Shown: positions 44,686 to 58,479, counted from the stretch's first letter. The stretch is DNA of 64,000 bases from Isoetes taiwanensis (GCA_021234155.1 JAJEKV010000379.1:62001-126000); one strand, 5' to 3'. Translations and numbers: made by a program. The notes: generated from the letters alone by a model not told the origin.

Positions 44686-46464
44686 TCAAAGTTTCTCAGA
44701 GATGCGCATCATGAATGCTCCAACTGCAGCCGCATCAAGTCGTATCCAAGCAGCCTCAAAGCCATCATGCTGAAAATTTACTCCAAGATTCTGAGCCACC
44801 TTTGGAACACTATTCCAAAGCGATTCCCTCGCTGAGCTCCAAGCCTTGGCCTGTGGGAAACACCTACAATTAGAAACCATTGAAGACTCATGATAGCGAA
44901 CAGCACATATCATGGGTTTCACACGAGCACCCTGCTCTAAGAGCATCCATCAGGAAGTAGCAGAACTTGGTAAGACACATGGGCTGTCCCAGAAGCTCTG
45001 TATCAGGTCCTTCTTCAAGTTTCAAACCACCTAAATCCTTTTGCCTCCTTTTATGCATCCCTGCTTTAAAATAGCCAGGCTACCCTGCCTCACTATAGCC
45101 CTCTGCACCTTGATGGCTTGCTGCATCCCAAGCTGTAAATCATGCCAGTTGGGTCGGAGAAAGAGCAGCGTAAGCTTTCCAGAATTGATCTGAAAATACT
45201 TTGCCCTCTTCCCCTTGGGATTCCAACACTGCTGTTACCCCATACACCACATCAGCTGCTGAAACCTTAGAACAGTAAACCATGCAGCCTTTGGAAACCC
45301 TATAGTACAGTTCAGTGAGTCCATAATCTGAGGAAAAATTGTTGAACCCCTCCTTCATTCTCTTTTTGTGTCTTCACTCATATAATTGAAATTTCTGCTG
45401 GCATTCTACTAGTGCATTCCCATATGAGCTAAAAAGCAGCCTCAGCCTTTTAAGCCACCATCTGTCCAGGTCTTCAACTTGGTAGCAACATATGAAGAAG
45501 AAAAAACATGGACTCATAGAGTGTCCATTCTCCTCAGAAGCATGAGTCTAGGTTCATCTTCATATGTTATTCTAGAAAGGTCCGGAGCCTTCACAACAGT
45601 GCCATCTTTTCAAAGTAATTGTCGTTGCCATCTCAAGATTTCCTGCACTATTAATATACTGCTCAAGCTCCATAACCCCTGCCTGATATCTCTCATCCGT
45701 AAGCCTCTCATGAACAAATTGGTCTGTCAATGCCACACATGCCATCCAAAGGAGCTCATTTGTATTTTTATGCAAGGCATGGGCAACCTCAAAACAACAA
45801 ACACCCCTGTAGGTTTTCCATGGAAGGTGCCACTTCCATAATAATCTTTCTTTTGTCTCAGCATTTCCTTCCTAACATCTTCTAAACCTTTAACATTCTC
45901 ATCATCCTCCCCATCCCTTTTCCTTTTTCTTGCCCCTCATCATATTCATCATCTGTTTCATCTTCATCTTCAATATCAGATTCTGCATCATCCCCATCTG
46001 CTGTCAGATCTGAGAAATTAGAAAAAGATTGGCCACATCAAAATTATACACCAGATCTGCTTCAGCCTCATCTTTCTAGTATACAACACCACAACTTGGG
46101 TGTTCCGCTCACTCAAATTGTTAAGATGAATAGGTCTATGACTATCAATAACAAAACTGAAACATCTGTCCCAAGCTTTAGCAGACGCCTTAGGTCACGA
46201 GCTGAGCCCCAATTCAAAAACAACAATACTAAAGGCTGATTCTGGTCTCCTAAATGTTCTGAATCAGCAATGTCCTGAAAGCTTGAAACGGGATAAACGG
46301 AATACCTGATTGCATCAGAAGCCAGGATCTGTGTCGCAATTTTAAGGGCAATATAAAGAATCTGCATCTGCTGCGGATGGAAAGACTAAGACTGGTGAAG
46401 GGAGCTGCTTTTGCTGCAGATCTAATACGCTCATAAATGTAACCGCATTCCGTTCTCGCACCAT
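44686..46464 (-). pseudogene. CDC45 replication factor, near full-length but frameshifted
   Basis: From ATG 46,464 on the minus strand the sequence reads MVRERNAVTFMSV, VLVFPSAADADSL, then ALKIATQILASDAIRYSVYP, VSSF, LLFLNWGSARDLRRLLKLG and IDSHRPIHLNNL. An acidic stretch (EDEDETDDEYDEG) follows, then GSGTFHGKPTG, LHKNTNELLWMACVALTDQF, FSSDYGLTELYYR, ARVKPMICAVRYHESSM and a final FEAAWIRLDAAAVGAFMMRI ending SEKL-stop. In order this is plant CDC45, the DHH-family-related subunit of the CMG replicative helicase. At least seven one- or two-base shifts break the frame (for example after DADSL, after SVL, at TRK, after FEV). No intron is apparent, which suggests a retrocopy, although no poly-A tail is visible. 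It lies in a region that keeps CAG/CTG, so base-call loss does not easily explain the shifts. Confidence 0.85.
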
Positions 46465-46469
46465 TTTTG

Positions 46470-47500
46470 TTTAATCGTCATTTCCGCATCGGAAAAAGTG
46501 CAGGTCGGCGCTAAAACGTAGAACCCAATTGGAATGAAGGAACATAGCTGCAGGAAAACCAGATCCGACTATCAAAACAAACAAGATTGTGCCCTACCGC
46601 GCGTCTTCTGCTTGAATGCCGGAGTTGGGAGGGAGGAATCAAATTGCTCAATTGAAACACAAGAGCGGGAAGAACTTGCCTGACGGCCATGTGGAGTTCC
46701 TTAGCCCTTGACAACATCCTGACCGTCTATAAGAGCGGGAAGGTTTGGATGAAACCAGATGAGCGTGTTTATATTTTGTGAGGTTTTAGTTCTTACTATA
46801 GTATCATAGAATTTTATATTCTATCTAATCTAGTCCATAAAACATATATAAGGCAGTTTGCTTTGGTATGCCTAAAAAATTAATAAATTTTGTCGTCAGT
46901 CCGCCTTCAAAGGAACATTCAGCAAAGACACCCTGTGTATCTCAAAGGCCTGCTCCAAAGCTGGTCGACATCCATGAACTGCTGTGGTCAAACATCTATG
47001 AATCTCTGTGGAGGTCAGAGGTCTTAGGGACTTCTTCTACCCATAAACCTATGGCGTGGTCCTGAGGATGAGAGAACCAATGAAGCTTTGGGCTACTTTT
47101 GGCCCCCCTATTGAGCCGCCGATCTTAAGGACTACAAGATTAACAAGGCAAAGCAAGACGAGGGGTTGTCCTCCAAGTGGTCCCGAGAGTGTGTTTTGCA
47201 TGTTCTTAGTTTTGTTGTTTCGTGTTGATTGAGGCAAAGGATCATTGCGCATTGGTTGTTGGTGGTTGTTTTAGTTGCCCAAAGGGATAAGCCCTTTTGT
47301 TTGATGGTTGCTTAGTCCATATTGAAGAATATTTTTACATACTCGCCACTTAGGGCATACAATATTTTAACTATTATTCTTGTTTTTTTCTTCTTTTCCT
47401 TTAGTATATTCTTTGCTTCGACCTATTCAGACGACCGAGGTTGTAAATACACGCACAACTACAAGGTACAAAAAACTCATATAGAACTTATATACAAACA
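46470..47500. other. no gene recognised
   Basis: 5' flank of the CDC45 copy followed by sequence without a recognisable coding family. Frames at 46,868-47,065 (plus) and 47,049-47,252 (minus) lack motifs. A T-rich stretch lies near 47,380. Confidence 0.4.
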
Positions 47501-47506
47501 TATAAA

Positions 47507-48044
47507 TCATATGTCTTCTTTATATAAGCCCTTCAAAACGGTAAGCTCGCCTAATTTGACGAAGCCTCCAAGATTTGCAACAATGATGCGCCTAGCTTGT
47601 GCACTCAACTTGCTTCCGTGAGATAACAAAATCGCCTGGCAGCCTCCTTCATCAAGATAGGATTCGCTTTGCTCCTCAAGTAGCCTTGCAAATGTACAAC
47701 AACTTTCTAGCATGTCCGTGGATGAATTGCCTCCACCCTTCCATATTGCGCTGTTTCCTACCCACTTTCTTCCTCTCTAGTTTCAATCTAGCAACATCAA
47801 AGACTCTTTCATGTTCTGTTGACTTGAATACGCCTTTCTCGAATTTTTCCATCTCCTTCATAGATTCATCCACATCGCCTTCAACCGTCAGGCACAATTT
47901 CTCTTGCAATTTCTCCCGCTTATGAACCAGATATACAAAAAGTCTGCTACAGCCATTATTAGTATGGTAGAGCATGGAATTCAATCTTGAATTATTGATA
48001 TGGTAAACCTCAAGGGCAAACTTTTTAAGAGTTATCATGTACAT
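47507..48044 (-). pseudogene. unidentified coiled-coil/repeat-like coding remnant
   Basis: Two overlapping minus-strand frames read KLQEKLCLTVEGDVDESMKE then MEKFEKGVFKSTEHERVFDV and ARLKLERKKVG (charged, helical, coiled-coil-like), followed in another frame by YLDEGGCQAILLSHGSKLSA then QARRIIVANLGGF, which has the look of an armadillo-type helix pair. The order (coiled coil then ARM-like repeat) would suit an armadillo-repeat kinesin tail, but this is only a guess. A frameshift near 47,700 joins the two parts. Confidence 0.35.
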
Positions 48045-48049
48045 TTTAC

Positions 48050-51000
48050 TAAGTGATTCCTGCTTGTTATTTATTTTTTTTTTTTATCTTTCATTTTTTA
48101 TTTTTATTTTTTACATATATGGTTCGTTGTTCGTTACACATTGCATGCACCAAGGTGAGGCTCCGTTGTTTATTTCTTCAATGGTTGTAATTAGCTTATA
48201 AATTGTAATTATCAAACACATCTCGCAATGCATAGGCCATTAATGTGCTTTATAAAAAGACATCCAGATAGACCATTAAATTTTGATGTAACGTAAGATG
48301 TATTCATGCTTTTACCACCATTAAATGGGTTTGGTCATTCGATATGGACATTAACAATTCTCAAAGAAACCCTTTGAATGAGAAACATAGAAGCTATGAT
48401 GCAACGGTCTCTAACAAGCCGGAGAGACATCCAATATATCAAGAGTCTTTGAGAACCTAAATTGCCTCTACATGTCGAGAGGCCCGCTTAGTTGAGAATT
48501 GAATATTGTCCAAATTCATTGACACTCGCCAGCCCTTAAAAAATCTGGAGAAAACATAGAAGCCATGATACAACGGTCTGTAGCAAGGCGCAAAGATAGC
48601 CAATATATCAGTAGTGTATAAAGAAGTAATATTTTGGGAACCTAACCTACCTACGCATCTCTTTCACAAGCCGAGGGGTCGCTTTTTAATTGAGAATTGA
48701 TATTGTCCAAATTATTTACAATCCTACCCATTTGTTTTGGTGTTGCTATGGATCATCTTTTGATGCAAAGGGAAGTGTAGCAAGGTGAAGACTTGTACAA
48801 TAGAAAGGGAAAAGGACATATAGATTAACATAGAAAAAATAGAGTTATGGGTCTCCTAAACTGACTACACAAAAAAGGGAAAAGGATTCAACTTAATGGA
48901 GTAATGGGTACAATGATTTAGAAGGTTTTGCATATTAACTTGTAAGTTGTACTAAGATGTGACTTATTATCGCAATGGCCTAAGACCCTGCTGGAATGTT
49001 ACATAAAGATCTAAAGCCATGTTCAAATTGTTTGCCAAGGGTTTTCCGGAGGCAATACCCATTTCTATTATCAAGTAAGAAACTCTCAAAATGTTTAATA
49101 ATAAAAGATTATGAGATTCCGCAATTATGTGAGCAACAACATCGTAAAAACAATCATATATCTGGAAATTAATAGCTAAATTAGAGGAACAAATTAGGCA
49201 CATCCCCATTGCTTTGCCAAGGGCATGCTTACATTAGCTCATGCCAAGATTATATGATCAGATACACCAGGTAACAACTATTACATTATTCTCGCCTCGG
49301 TGGAGCCAAAAGATCTATAATGCCGCTAGAACACAAAGAGCCAATTAAATCTTCACATTCAACACAATGGTCAATTGCATGTCGCGGTATCCGATAATGT
49401 GATGCAACCGTGACAGAGCCCCAAAGTACAATGAGCGGAATTGAACGGGCAAATGTAGAGTCCTGTAAATCCATGAACCGAAATGCACAAATGAAATGGC
49501 CTATCACTATGGAGTTTTTTACTCTCTTCCATCCGGGTTTTAAAATTTTAAAATTGAAAAGATATAATGTCTGCAAAACCTACATTATTTGGCACATTCT
49601 TGCTAGGAATATGGCATCTCATAGGTTGCGATTTAGGATTTGAACATCTCGCTGCAATTACAAATGGCAACAAAGAGTGATACAACTCTATTGAGCAGAC
49701 TTGCACCGCAGACCACTTCAAAGTGCACACAATACTTATATGTAGGCATGCCTAGGAATTAAAGTGGAAATGGAGAACTCACTATGGAGTTCTTAATTTC
49801 GCCATCCATAGAAATATAAATTTTATAAAGATATAATGCTTCAAACTATAATATAATGATGATGGATCAACACCGTGCATATCCGCCTCAAAAAGTGAAA
49901 TCGAGACGGCTTTTCCTTGTACTCCTTTCATTCCCACCAATCTAGGTTCCGATAATCGTGAAATAGAATACTTTCTCTTGTAATTTTCCTTCCCACCAAT
50001 GTGGTCCTAATAATCAAAATGAAATAAGCATGGAGAGGCTCCATCATTCATTTGCAACCTTTTACTTCCATGACCAAGGTCCACGTTCATCTATTTTCCT
50101 ACAAACTTGTGAAGGAAAGTCGCCTTCTAATGTGTTCAAGCAAGCTGGCATACCCGGCTACCAAATAGCAAGGGAATCAAACCGCTAAACTTAGTCCGCA
50201 TAAATCACCATTTGAATCATGTGCTTTAATGCAAGCACGTAACTCCTAAGAGTACAAAGATAATGGGTCGATAAAGGAATGATGAACAGATCCATACAAC
50301 TTCCATCATTTCAAACATGAACCGCATATGCATAGTGGTTGATTTTGAAACAAACAAGAGTCCCCTCCCCACAGAAACATAGCATTAATCAAAGAAAGAG
50401 TTGAAATTGGTGTGATCTGCTAAATGAGAAGTGGATCAAGCACACTACCAACCCCGAGTAAATACAAAAGAAAGACCAAGTGCGTAATCATCTTCAAAGA
50501 TGAAAATGTATAAGATGTTAATCATCAAGCTCTCGCTTTTGCTCAAAATTCCCAAATCGAAGCCTCAGAACCGTGATTCGTGAGGCTAACCTAAATAGAA
50601 GGAAGGAAGGAAGGAAGGTTCTTTAAGAACAAACCATTCCCTAGTATACGTTTTTGTGCGTGATGGAGCTCGACTCTCCACAAACTTCCCGAAAGGCATA
50701 CCTTCCTCGCTCGTGCCATACCCTAACATCCCGACGATGCCAACGGCTTCAAAGATACTTCAAAGATATGGCATCCATACCGTGGATGGCTAGCCACAAA
50801 ATTTTCAATCGAGCCGTAACGTAGCCATTCACAAACCTTTGGAAAAATCAATCATTTCTACCGAGGAAAAAGAACCCGCTGCTAAAAATACATAGAGGTA
50901 GCTCCATGTTCATGACCATATCATGCCATGCAAATGAAACAAAATGCAATAAGTCCAATGGCCGAAAATGGGAATCAAGCTCCGTAACATGGCTCAACTG

Positions 51001-53200
51001 ATGTGAAAAGCCCACAATTTCAACCATGGAATATCTCGAGAGATATGTGGAAGTGCCGCTGAGGAAGACTTGCAAAGCATGCCTTCAAAAAGCCCTGAAG
51101 CCCTCAAAAACAAATAAATAAACAGAAGTTACATCCCTTGAAACAAAGACACTCTATTCAAGCCCAATCATCTAGAATCACAAAGGCTCAAAGCTTGCAT
51201 CTCAAGGTGCACGGAAATCCCATGCAAACATCACACTAACAAAGTTCTCCACTTCAACGCCATCATCCGTACAAAAATTAAATGAAATGCAATATCCGGA
51301 AGGATCATCTCAGGGGCTACATGCCGGAATCCGGCCAACCGGGGACGGGACGATAAACCCAAAATCCAAATTTCCTTTAGGAAAAGCCAATTACCCCATT
51401 TTTGAATGTTGAAATTTTTCCTGTGGACTAAAAGGTTTGAAACCTTAGAAAATCAACCTTAAAAAAATTCCAAAGTTTTCTTTAACCCCGAAAAACCAAA
51501 TTTAAACAATAGGATATGAAATGCTTTTACCTTTTGAAACAAGGAAAATAAATAAAACACAAGAAAAAATTTGCTACAGATGAACTTTTCTTTACCAACT
51601 CACTCCACATGGGAGATATATGGGGCATGGCCATTGGGACCCCATTCGTGTGGGCCAAGAGGGGTTCCCCCAGGGGCCCGAGCGGGTCACCGGGCCACAC
51701 CGAATGGGTGACCAATGGCCACGCTTTCAACATGGAATGGAGGATCAAAATTGTCCCCTTTTTTATCCCCCGCTTTCTCATGAGGTGGAGGTCCTACTAT
51801 GGTCCGCCAGAGACGCCTTCGAGGCCCTCGGCCGTCATTTTGCATTCATAGGCCCCCTCAATTTATGCAAGGAGGCATTCATCCATTTTGTGGATTAGAT
51901 GCTTCATTTTTGGGATTTTGCCGCTTCATTTTTCGTTTCGATGCTTCAAAGAAATTAGTTTTTAAAGGCAAAGCCTTTTTCTCGCTTTTGGGGCTTCCAT
52001 TGCGGTGTATTCATGTGCATTTTTAAAGTTTGTTGATTTTTATCTTATATCTGTGTTTTTGTTTAATGCAGGTGGAATGGGGTTCTTGATGCTAGCCCCG
52101 CCGATGCTAACCCAAGTATGTATTTCATTATTTTTTTTGTGATTTGATGATTTCTTTTTTCTAAGTTTTTGTGCATATAGGTTGGAATGCGATTTCAAAA
52201 AATCTTTCCGCCGAAAAGAGACAACTCTGGGCTTTAGGTATTCATAGAGTTTTTTTGTCTTTGCTGGGCTTTTCTTAATCTTTATGCATGTAGGTTGGGA
52301 TGGAGTAAAATATCAAATCTTTATGCATGCAAAGTTGGGATGTTGTTTCCTGCAAAATTCACTAAGCCGTGGATTTGATGATGGATTTTCAGTCGATGAT
52401 TTTACATGTTTATGAAACCGTGATCAAGCATTTCAATGTGAAATGCGGACCAACATTTCAATCGAAACCGTGTGAACATTTCTAATGTGAAACTTGGTAC
52501 TAGAATTTTGAATGTGAAACATGGTTTTGATGAACTAAAATTTGAATGATAATTTAAACTTTCAATGAACTTTAACTAAAATGTAATTTAATTGTTAAAC
52601 CTATTACAACATATTACTCAAGACGGAATTTGCATCCTCTTCCATTCTAGATTGTAGGGATGTGATGTGTAACACAAGGTTAAATCCTACACTGATTTTG
52701 AGACCCCATTTCCATGTTGAGCCCACGATTATGTCTCTTGTTTTGTTCCGCTTTATTGAATATCATAGTTGGAAATGTTTTAATTAAGGCCATGTATCTT
52801 TTTGCTGTTCTAGGGGCAAGTTCTCCTTGAGGTGGGATTTGTGGCATATTCTAGGTATATGCCAATATATATCTGCAATATGCCAATGATTGCTCCAAAC
52901 CCATCATAGGTCGGGTGAAATGTCGGGTTGCCCCTCGCTACCGGAGAGGCACTCTAAATCGGAAACCGGTGGTTTTTGCGCCAAGTAATCAAGAATTTCA
53001 AACAATTGTGGCAAGCCTCGCAAGACAACATTCGCACCTATGGATATGGTTTCTTCCAGAATAGCAAGACAATCCGACACCTACTTTTGGTTGCACGGCC
53101 CCATGTTTTTCACCATTGACCGTGAACCATGGAAAGAAAATCGCTTCCTCGTGTATGTTCCTTCAAGAATATTATTTTTTAAAAACCTTACTTGCCGAGT
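48050..53200. other. intergenic DNA, partly duplicated, no gene recognised
   Basis: A ~190-bp direct duplication is visible at about 48,385-48,550 and 48,560-48,740 (GATGCAACGGTCT, CCAATATATCA, TTGAGAATTGA-TATTGTCCAAATT). A (GGAA)n run lies at 50,603-50,620 and a T tract at 48,068. Minus-strand frames at 48,967-49,209 and 49,286-49,576 are open for 80-96 codons, hydrophobic in part, and unassigned. At 51,600-52,040 several overlapping plus-strand frames exist without a family match. Confidence 0.45.
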
Positions 53201-53224
53201 GCATCTCAGATGGCACCAAGCATA

Positions 53225-54020
53225 AAGTTAGGGGACTAATAATAAACTCAAACCCACAAAACTCAAACCCAATTCTTTTGTGACTTGTTACACAAACACA
53301 ACCCACAAACTAAAACTCCAATTCTCTCCGTGGGCTTGTTAGTACATAAACTCAAACTTCCAATTCAACTCTAAACTCCACAAACTAAAACTCCAATTTT
53401 TTGTCAGGGCTTGTTACTACATAAACTCAAACTTCCACTGGACTTAACTTTGTGTTTACAATATATTCAAACTCCACAAACTCAAACTCCAATTTTTGTG
53501 ACTTGTTACTACACAAACACAAACCCACAACCTAAAACTCCACCTCTGTGGCTTGTTACTACATAAACTCAAACTTCCAATTCAACTCTAAACTCCACAA
53601 ACTAAAACTCCAACTCTTTGTGGCTTGTTACTACATAAATTCAAACTTCCAATTCAACTCTAACTTTTGTGTTTACAATATATTCAAAATCTGAATAAGG
53701 TCATGTCTATTACAATACAAAAACTTAAACTCCAATTCTCTTTGTTATTTGTGGCTTGTTAGTACATAAACTAAACCGCCAATTCAACTCCAAGTTTATG
53801 TTTACAATGTATTCAACTCCAAATTTGTGCTTACAATGTATTCAAAATCTGAATAAGCAAGTAATCTCATGTCTATTACAATATAAAACTTAAACTCCAA
53901 TTCTCTTTGTTGTTTGTCGTTTGTTAGTACATAAACGAAATCCTCAATTCAACCTCCAAGTTTGTGTTTACAATGTATTCAACTCCAAGTTTGTGTTTAC
54001 AATGTATTCAAAATCACAAT
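53225..54020. repeat. about 800-bp minisatellite
   Basis: Modules CAAACTCCACAAACTAAAACTCCAATT-like, GTGGCTTGTTACTACATAAACTC, AACTTCCAATTCAACTC and GTTTACAATGTATTCAAAATC repeat with a higher-order period of roughly 70-120 bp for about nine units. No coding potential. The unit order changes in the right third, where GTATTCAACTCCAAGTTTGTG dominates. Confidence 0.85.
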
Positions 54021-54029
54021 AAAGTAATC

Positions 54030-55250
54030 ATATCTATTACAAGTTATGTCCATAATCTCTAAAAACTTGATTACATATACAAATAATCAAGTAATCCCTT
54101 TATACCAGACACAACCGCGGGTGCAAAAACACCCTATTTGAACAATCGCAGAACCACCCTAAGCAACGATGAACACCAGAGAATTTCGAATTCTCGCTTA
54201 GTACGAAATAGGTTCTTGGGTGTCTATAAACACCGCAAATGGTTGCAAATGAGCAAAAGTTGACGCTTTTTTCCACGCTTTTGGGCACAAACAAACGATG
54301 ATCCGGGATTTGACATGTATAAGGCTAGCCCATCCGCCTTCAAGAGCGGTCCACAAGAAAGAGGAAACATTTCAGCAGATCGCCACGGCGAAGATTTGAA
54401 GCTTCTAGGCAGCCGATGGATGTAATATTACAAATTTAAGCTCTACACATGGATAAAAGAATTGAAAGTGATAATGAGGATCGCGGGTGGCTTAACATTG
54501 TGAGTTGTCGGTGAAGGAATGCTTAGACAAAAAACCTAAATAGTAAACTCAAAGCATTGTAATTTGTATTCCTCAAACATTTCAATGTACATTCGCTTGC
54601 CATATGGGCAGAAATTAGTCCATCCGGGTTCCGATACTTTTCTCGTGCACAACACCTAGCTGTGCTTATCCTAGCTACATGTTCCTCGCCCCCTTGGAAA
54701 CATCTTTCGGGTCCATCTCGGTGTAGCCCTGTTTATCCGGGATTTCTCTGACATGGCCTCTGCGCAAAGGAGTTGGACATGTGGATCCGGGCCCTTCGTC
54801 GCGATCCATGGGGTCCCTTCGACATCTGGCGCCACTACGCCAAAGACATGCGAGCATCGGGTGCATGGAAGAGTTTGGTTTTTTTTTTGCTGGAACTCGA
54901 TGCTCTTGTGTGCCCGGGATGGCTCACCCTCTTGATCCGCAGTGGTCCCGACCATGCCTACGATTCGAAATTCGACCCACCATCAAAAAAGGCATGTAGG
55001 TATCAATTTTTCATTTTAAAGCCCCCAATTTTGGAAACACTGCCTCCCTGGCAGAATACCTTTTCAAGAGCCTCCGTAAGTCTTTTTTCGCTTCCTCGCA
55101 TTCTTTTCCTCGTAGCTTTCTCATCCATTTGATCCAAGATTGAATCGATGTTAGATATATTTGTTCGTTGGGTAATGTTTTAAATTGATCGCATGAGGAT
55201 CATTCTCACCGTGCTCGCCTTTATCCCTCGTCATCCGCTCCCCATCACCG
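54030..55250. other. no gene recognised
   Basis: Contains overlapping frames on both strands at 54,671-55,132; the longest on the plus strand (119 codons, RALRRDPWGPFDIWRHYAKD) has no match I know. The right end abuts the first copy of the ParB-like element. Confidence 0.4.
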
Positions 55251-55254
55251 GGTT

Positions 55255-57320
55255 CGACCATTTTTCGAAGCTTATCCGAAAGCCCCTTTAAATCGCCACA
55301 CTTTACCTCGGCTTTCTCGAAAAGCAATACTTTTCTTTCCTTTTATTATGGCGACATTTAAAAAGCGAAAGACTGGCGAGAAGAAATCAAGAACACAACC
55401 ATCCTTCTGGCACATGCTTGTCAACCGTGTAGTAGGCATATGATGTCTTCAATCCGACACTTCATCACGTGGTCACCTTCCATTCCGACAAACTTGTACC
55501 GGTTTACCCGCGGAAATATGTCGCCATTTCTTCTTCATTTTCTCATCAAGATCTTCGCCACCACCGACAGCATTGGTGGCAAGGGCCTTCGTGGTGCGGT
55601 TTCACGCGTGTCAAACGGGCTCCAGCCCCGATACTCACGTTCACCCCGAGTCGCCTTCAGCACGCACATATGGGTGATGTAATACTGATATTCCTTCACC
55701 CTTTCTTGTTCACCCATCCCGCCATTATATGTACCTACTGTAAATATGGGACCCGCTTTTTGCTTTTATTTACAAGCAACCGCAATTCGCTAGACCCGCA
55801 TCATAATGACAAGGTGATAAATGTTAGCAGATTGTCATGCCGATATTCTGTGAAGAGTTCCATATATTTCTTGCACGGCCCATAATGCGTAGAATCCTCT
55901 AAAGTCTATGAACACCATAGTAGCATTCTCGCATTAATCGGAGGGAGTGGGGAATCCCTTCCTTTGTTACAAAGATGCACAACATTTTTCTTCTCCTTGA
56001 TCTTGATAGCCTCTTCGTGTTTCAAAATCGATCTAATGGGTTCTAGAAATGCAACGGCAAATTACCCACAACATGTTCCTTATTGTAATTTGCTTTCACC
56101 ATTACTCTGTATCCGGATCCGATATATCCGTAATCATTTGTTCCGTGGAAATCGTGAAAGTCGAACAACTCCTCCCAAAAGTGTAATCTTTTCAGCTGCG
56201 TGGAGGCATATGACAAAATCTCTTTCCGCATGAAGCCGAGGCTTCTAATATCAATGGCGCCGCAAATTAAACCGCCATGATATCCACTTTGCACCTTAAC
56301 GTATGTCTTTCCTTCCAAAATCTCATCGAGAAGTCGAGAAGCCTGCGATTAGACATGCCTCGAAGGTATCTTAACCAGTTTTGTTGAAGAAGTCCTTCGA
56401 GGGCTTATCAGAAAATCTCCATGCTCATCACAAATCTTCTTGTTGACCCATCCATTTGGCCCTTCCATTAACTTTCCTTCACCCCGCTCCCTCCATAAAA
56501 ATAAATTGCTGGCCCTTAGCTCCTTTACCTTTAACGCGTTGTGGTAGCTATCTCGCGGGAAGTCCTACAAAACAAATGGTTAGGAAAAAGGCGCCAGCGA
56601 TGTCATTGAGCAAAGCTAATAAAAATACCTTCCATCGGAGGTGGTGGCCGTGCCAATGGGACCTTGAGGAGGACAACCATACGCTTTATGTTGATGTTGT
56701 TGGTGATTGGAGCTTCTCTAACAATGGCTCTCTATATACGTTGTTAGCGATGACTTCATTGTAATCAATGCTCAACTCAATGTATTCTCTATCCGTCAAG
56801 TTTCCATTAGCACTCTTGTTCTTCTCTTGGCGTAGGCTTTAGCAAACTCACCCCGGCTGTTCCCGCTCTCCAACAACAAACATAGCAAGCTTTGAGTTGC
56901 ATATATAATCGTGGTTACCAGATATTATCCAAAATTTTTTTGCCCTTCAGGGTCAGCCTCTGTATTCCATGTGATCTTTTTTCCAAATAATGTATACTTG
57001 TAAAGTTAGAAGCCACAAACCAAAAATCATGAACAATAACAATCACCTAGTAATGGGGTCGAATGGACAACATCAAGGGGTGTGAGCACCTCCAGGATAC
57101 GTTTTGAAATCTTCACGAGAGTCCGTGACGCGGGTCGCTTGAATCCATTCGATGTGTGAGGTTAGCAGGAGCTGGTTCGCAATCGAATATTGAAACCTTG
57201 ATAAACCGGGCCACACCAAGCCGGTAGAACCGTTTGAATTGTTCAAGCTTCAGGCTTTGTTCTCGCCAATTTATGCTTCTTCTTCAGGATTGAATTTGAG
57301 GTCCGGTGCTCGTATAATAG
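55255..57320 (-). pseudogene. ParB-like repeated element, copy A
   Basis: Direct copy of the element at 61,896-64,000, same strand. Minus-strand pieces read WIISGNHDYICNSKLAM, EGKTYVKVQSGYHGG, AIDIRSLGFMRKEILSYAST, VKANYNKEHVVGNLP and ENATMVFIDFRGFYALWAV. GNHxxxxxSKLAM preceded by KxxW-II-G resembles the (G/S)(G/N)(Q/N)H...A-x-x motif of ParB/sulfiredoxin-like domains; the later parts are described under copy B. The frame is broken many times, often where CG replaces CAG or CTG of copy B (for example GGTGCGG against GGTGCAGTG, AACCGCAA against ATCTGGCAA). Non-functional as written. Confidence 0.6.
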
Positions 57321-57918
57321 GAAATGCTAGCCCTTGGACGATAAAGACCCGAGGTGGAAGGGGGTGTTGGAAGAAGAAGGTTCTAAGGCTATCGGAAGTA
57401 TTGAGTTTGCGGAGGTTGATTCTGAACTTTGGGATGGTAGAATCTTTTAGGCTGATGGGGGGAGCACAAATAGCGAGAGAGGTTGGCGGGATCTATAACA
57501 GCAGATGGTTGGGCGGTGGAAACAGGCTCCACGGAGAGGGCTCAGGTTGGTAGAGGCCTCTGCCAGATCTGAGCTTCCATGTTTTTTCTTACACTGAGCC
57601 CTTAACCGGTTCATTGTCCATTCTGAAGGCATCTTCTCATCTCGTTTGGCTTTCGATTGCAATGCTTGGTGGTTTTTTCTTATCTGCCTGCAAACCTTTT
57701 CTCGCATGTCGAAGCCGGACAATATATCCCTATTACCCGTTATTCGGGACAGAGAGAAATCATAGGACTGCGGCATCTACCGTATCCTTTTGCCTTTGGT
57801 GAACATTTTTCCAAATGGCGGCTTGTTTAACTTGCCGGGTGCGCCATGAGGGGAGGGATCATAGTTTGTCCATTTAAGGACATACTCAATGAGCCACCAA
57901 ATTTCGTTGTGTCCTCTA

Positions 57919-58472
57919 CCATTAGAGGTAATTTGAGATCTCCTTTTGTCCCCATAAGAATCCTCCAATAGAATGAGTACTCTACATCAAACTGCCAATT
58001 AATGCAGTATTAACAACTTCATTGCCGTTTTTTTTCCCTATAACTTTTGATCTACTCATGAAAATGTTTGCGGCGTTTGTTGCATTAGATGAGAATGAAA
58101 AGATCTTTCAAGTGATATATGGTTATGATGTAATTCAATACAAGCCATATGTGTTAACCTTAAAAATATGGTTTTGCTCTTTTCTTATATATTTACATCC
58201 CAAAAGATATAACAATGGGTTGTCATTAGAAAGATCTTGAGGAGACGAATCCATTGCCACAAATAGTGTTCGAATCGGAGTTTTGATCAAAAGTTATAGT
58301 AGAAAAATGACACCAAAAGTTAGTTAGAACTGCATTAATTCACTATCACGCCACATAATACCGGAATAAAATACACCGGAGCTCTTCTCTTATTGGACGA
58401 GTTTAAAAGCTGATGTGGCTTTTTAAGCATCCCTTAATGGGACAAAATGAGATCTCAAATTACCTCTAATGG
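57919..58472. mobile_element. 554-bp MITE-like element with 40-bp terminal inverted repeats
   Basis: CCATTAGAGGTAATTTGAGA (57,919) and TCTCAAATTACCTCTAATGG (ending 58,472) are perfect inverted repeats at the outer 20 bp, extended inward by TCT-C/A-TTTTGTCCC to about 40 bp with few mismatches. The interior is AT-rich with one frame of 72 codons (58,022-58,240) that has no recognisable motif. Target duplication is not obvious. Confidence 0.75.
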
Positions 58473-58479
58473 CTGCATA

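Noticed and set aside
51609-52026. Three overlapping plus-strand frames as a possible retrotransposon gag
   Set aside because: No zinc knuckle, no LTR ends or pol nearby; frames overlap in different phases.
54671-55132. Long overlapping frames on both strands
   Set aside because: Mutually overlapping, no family motif, no splice or promoter context; likely chance frames in GC-richer DNA.
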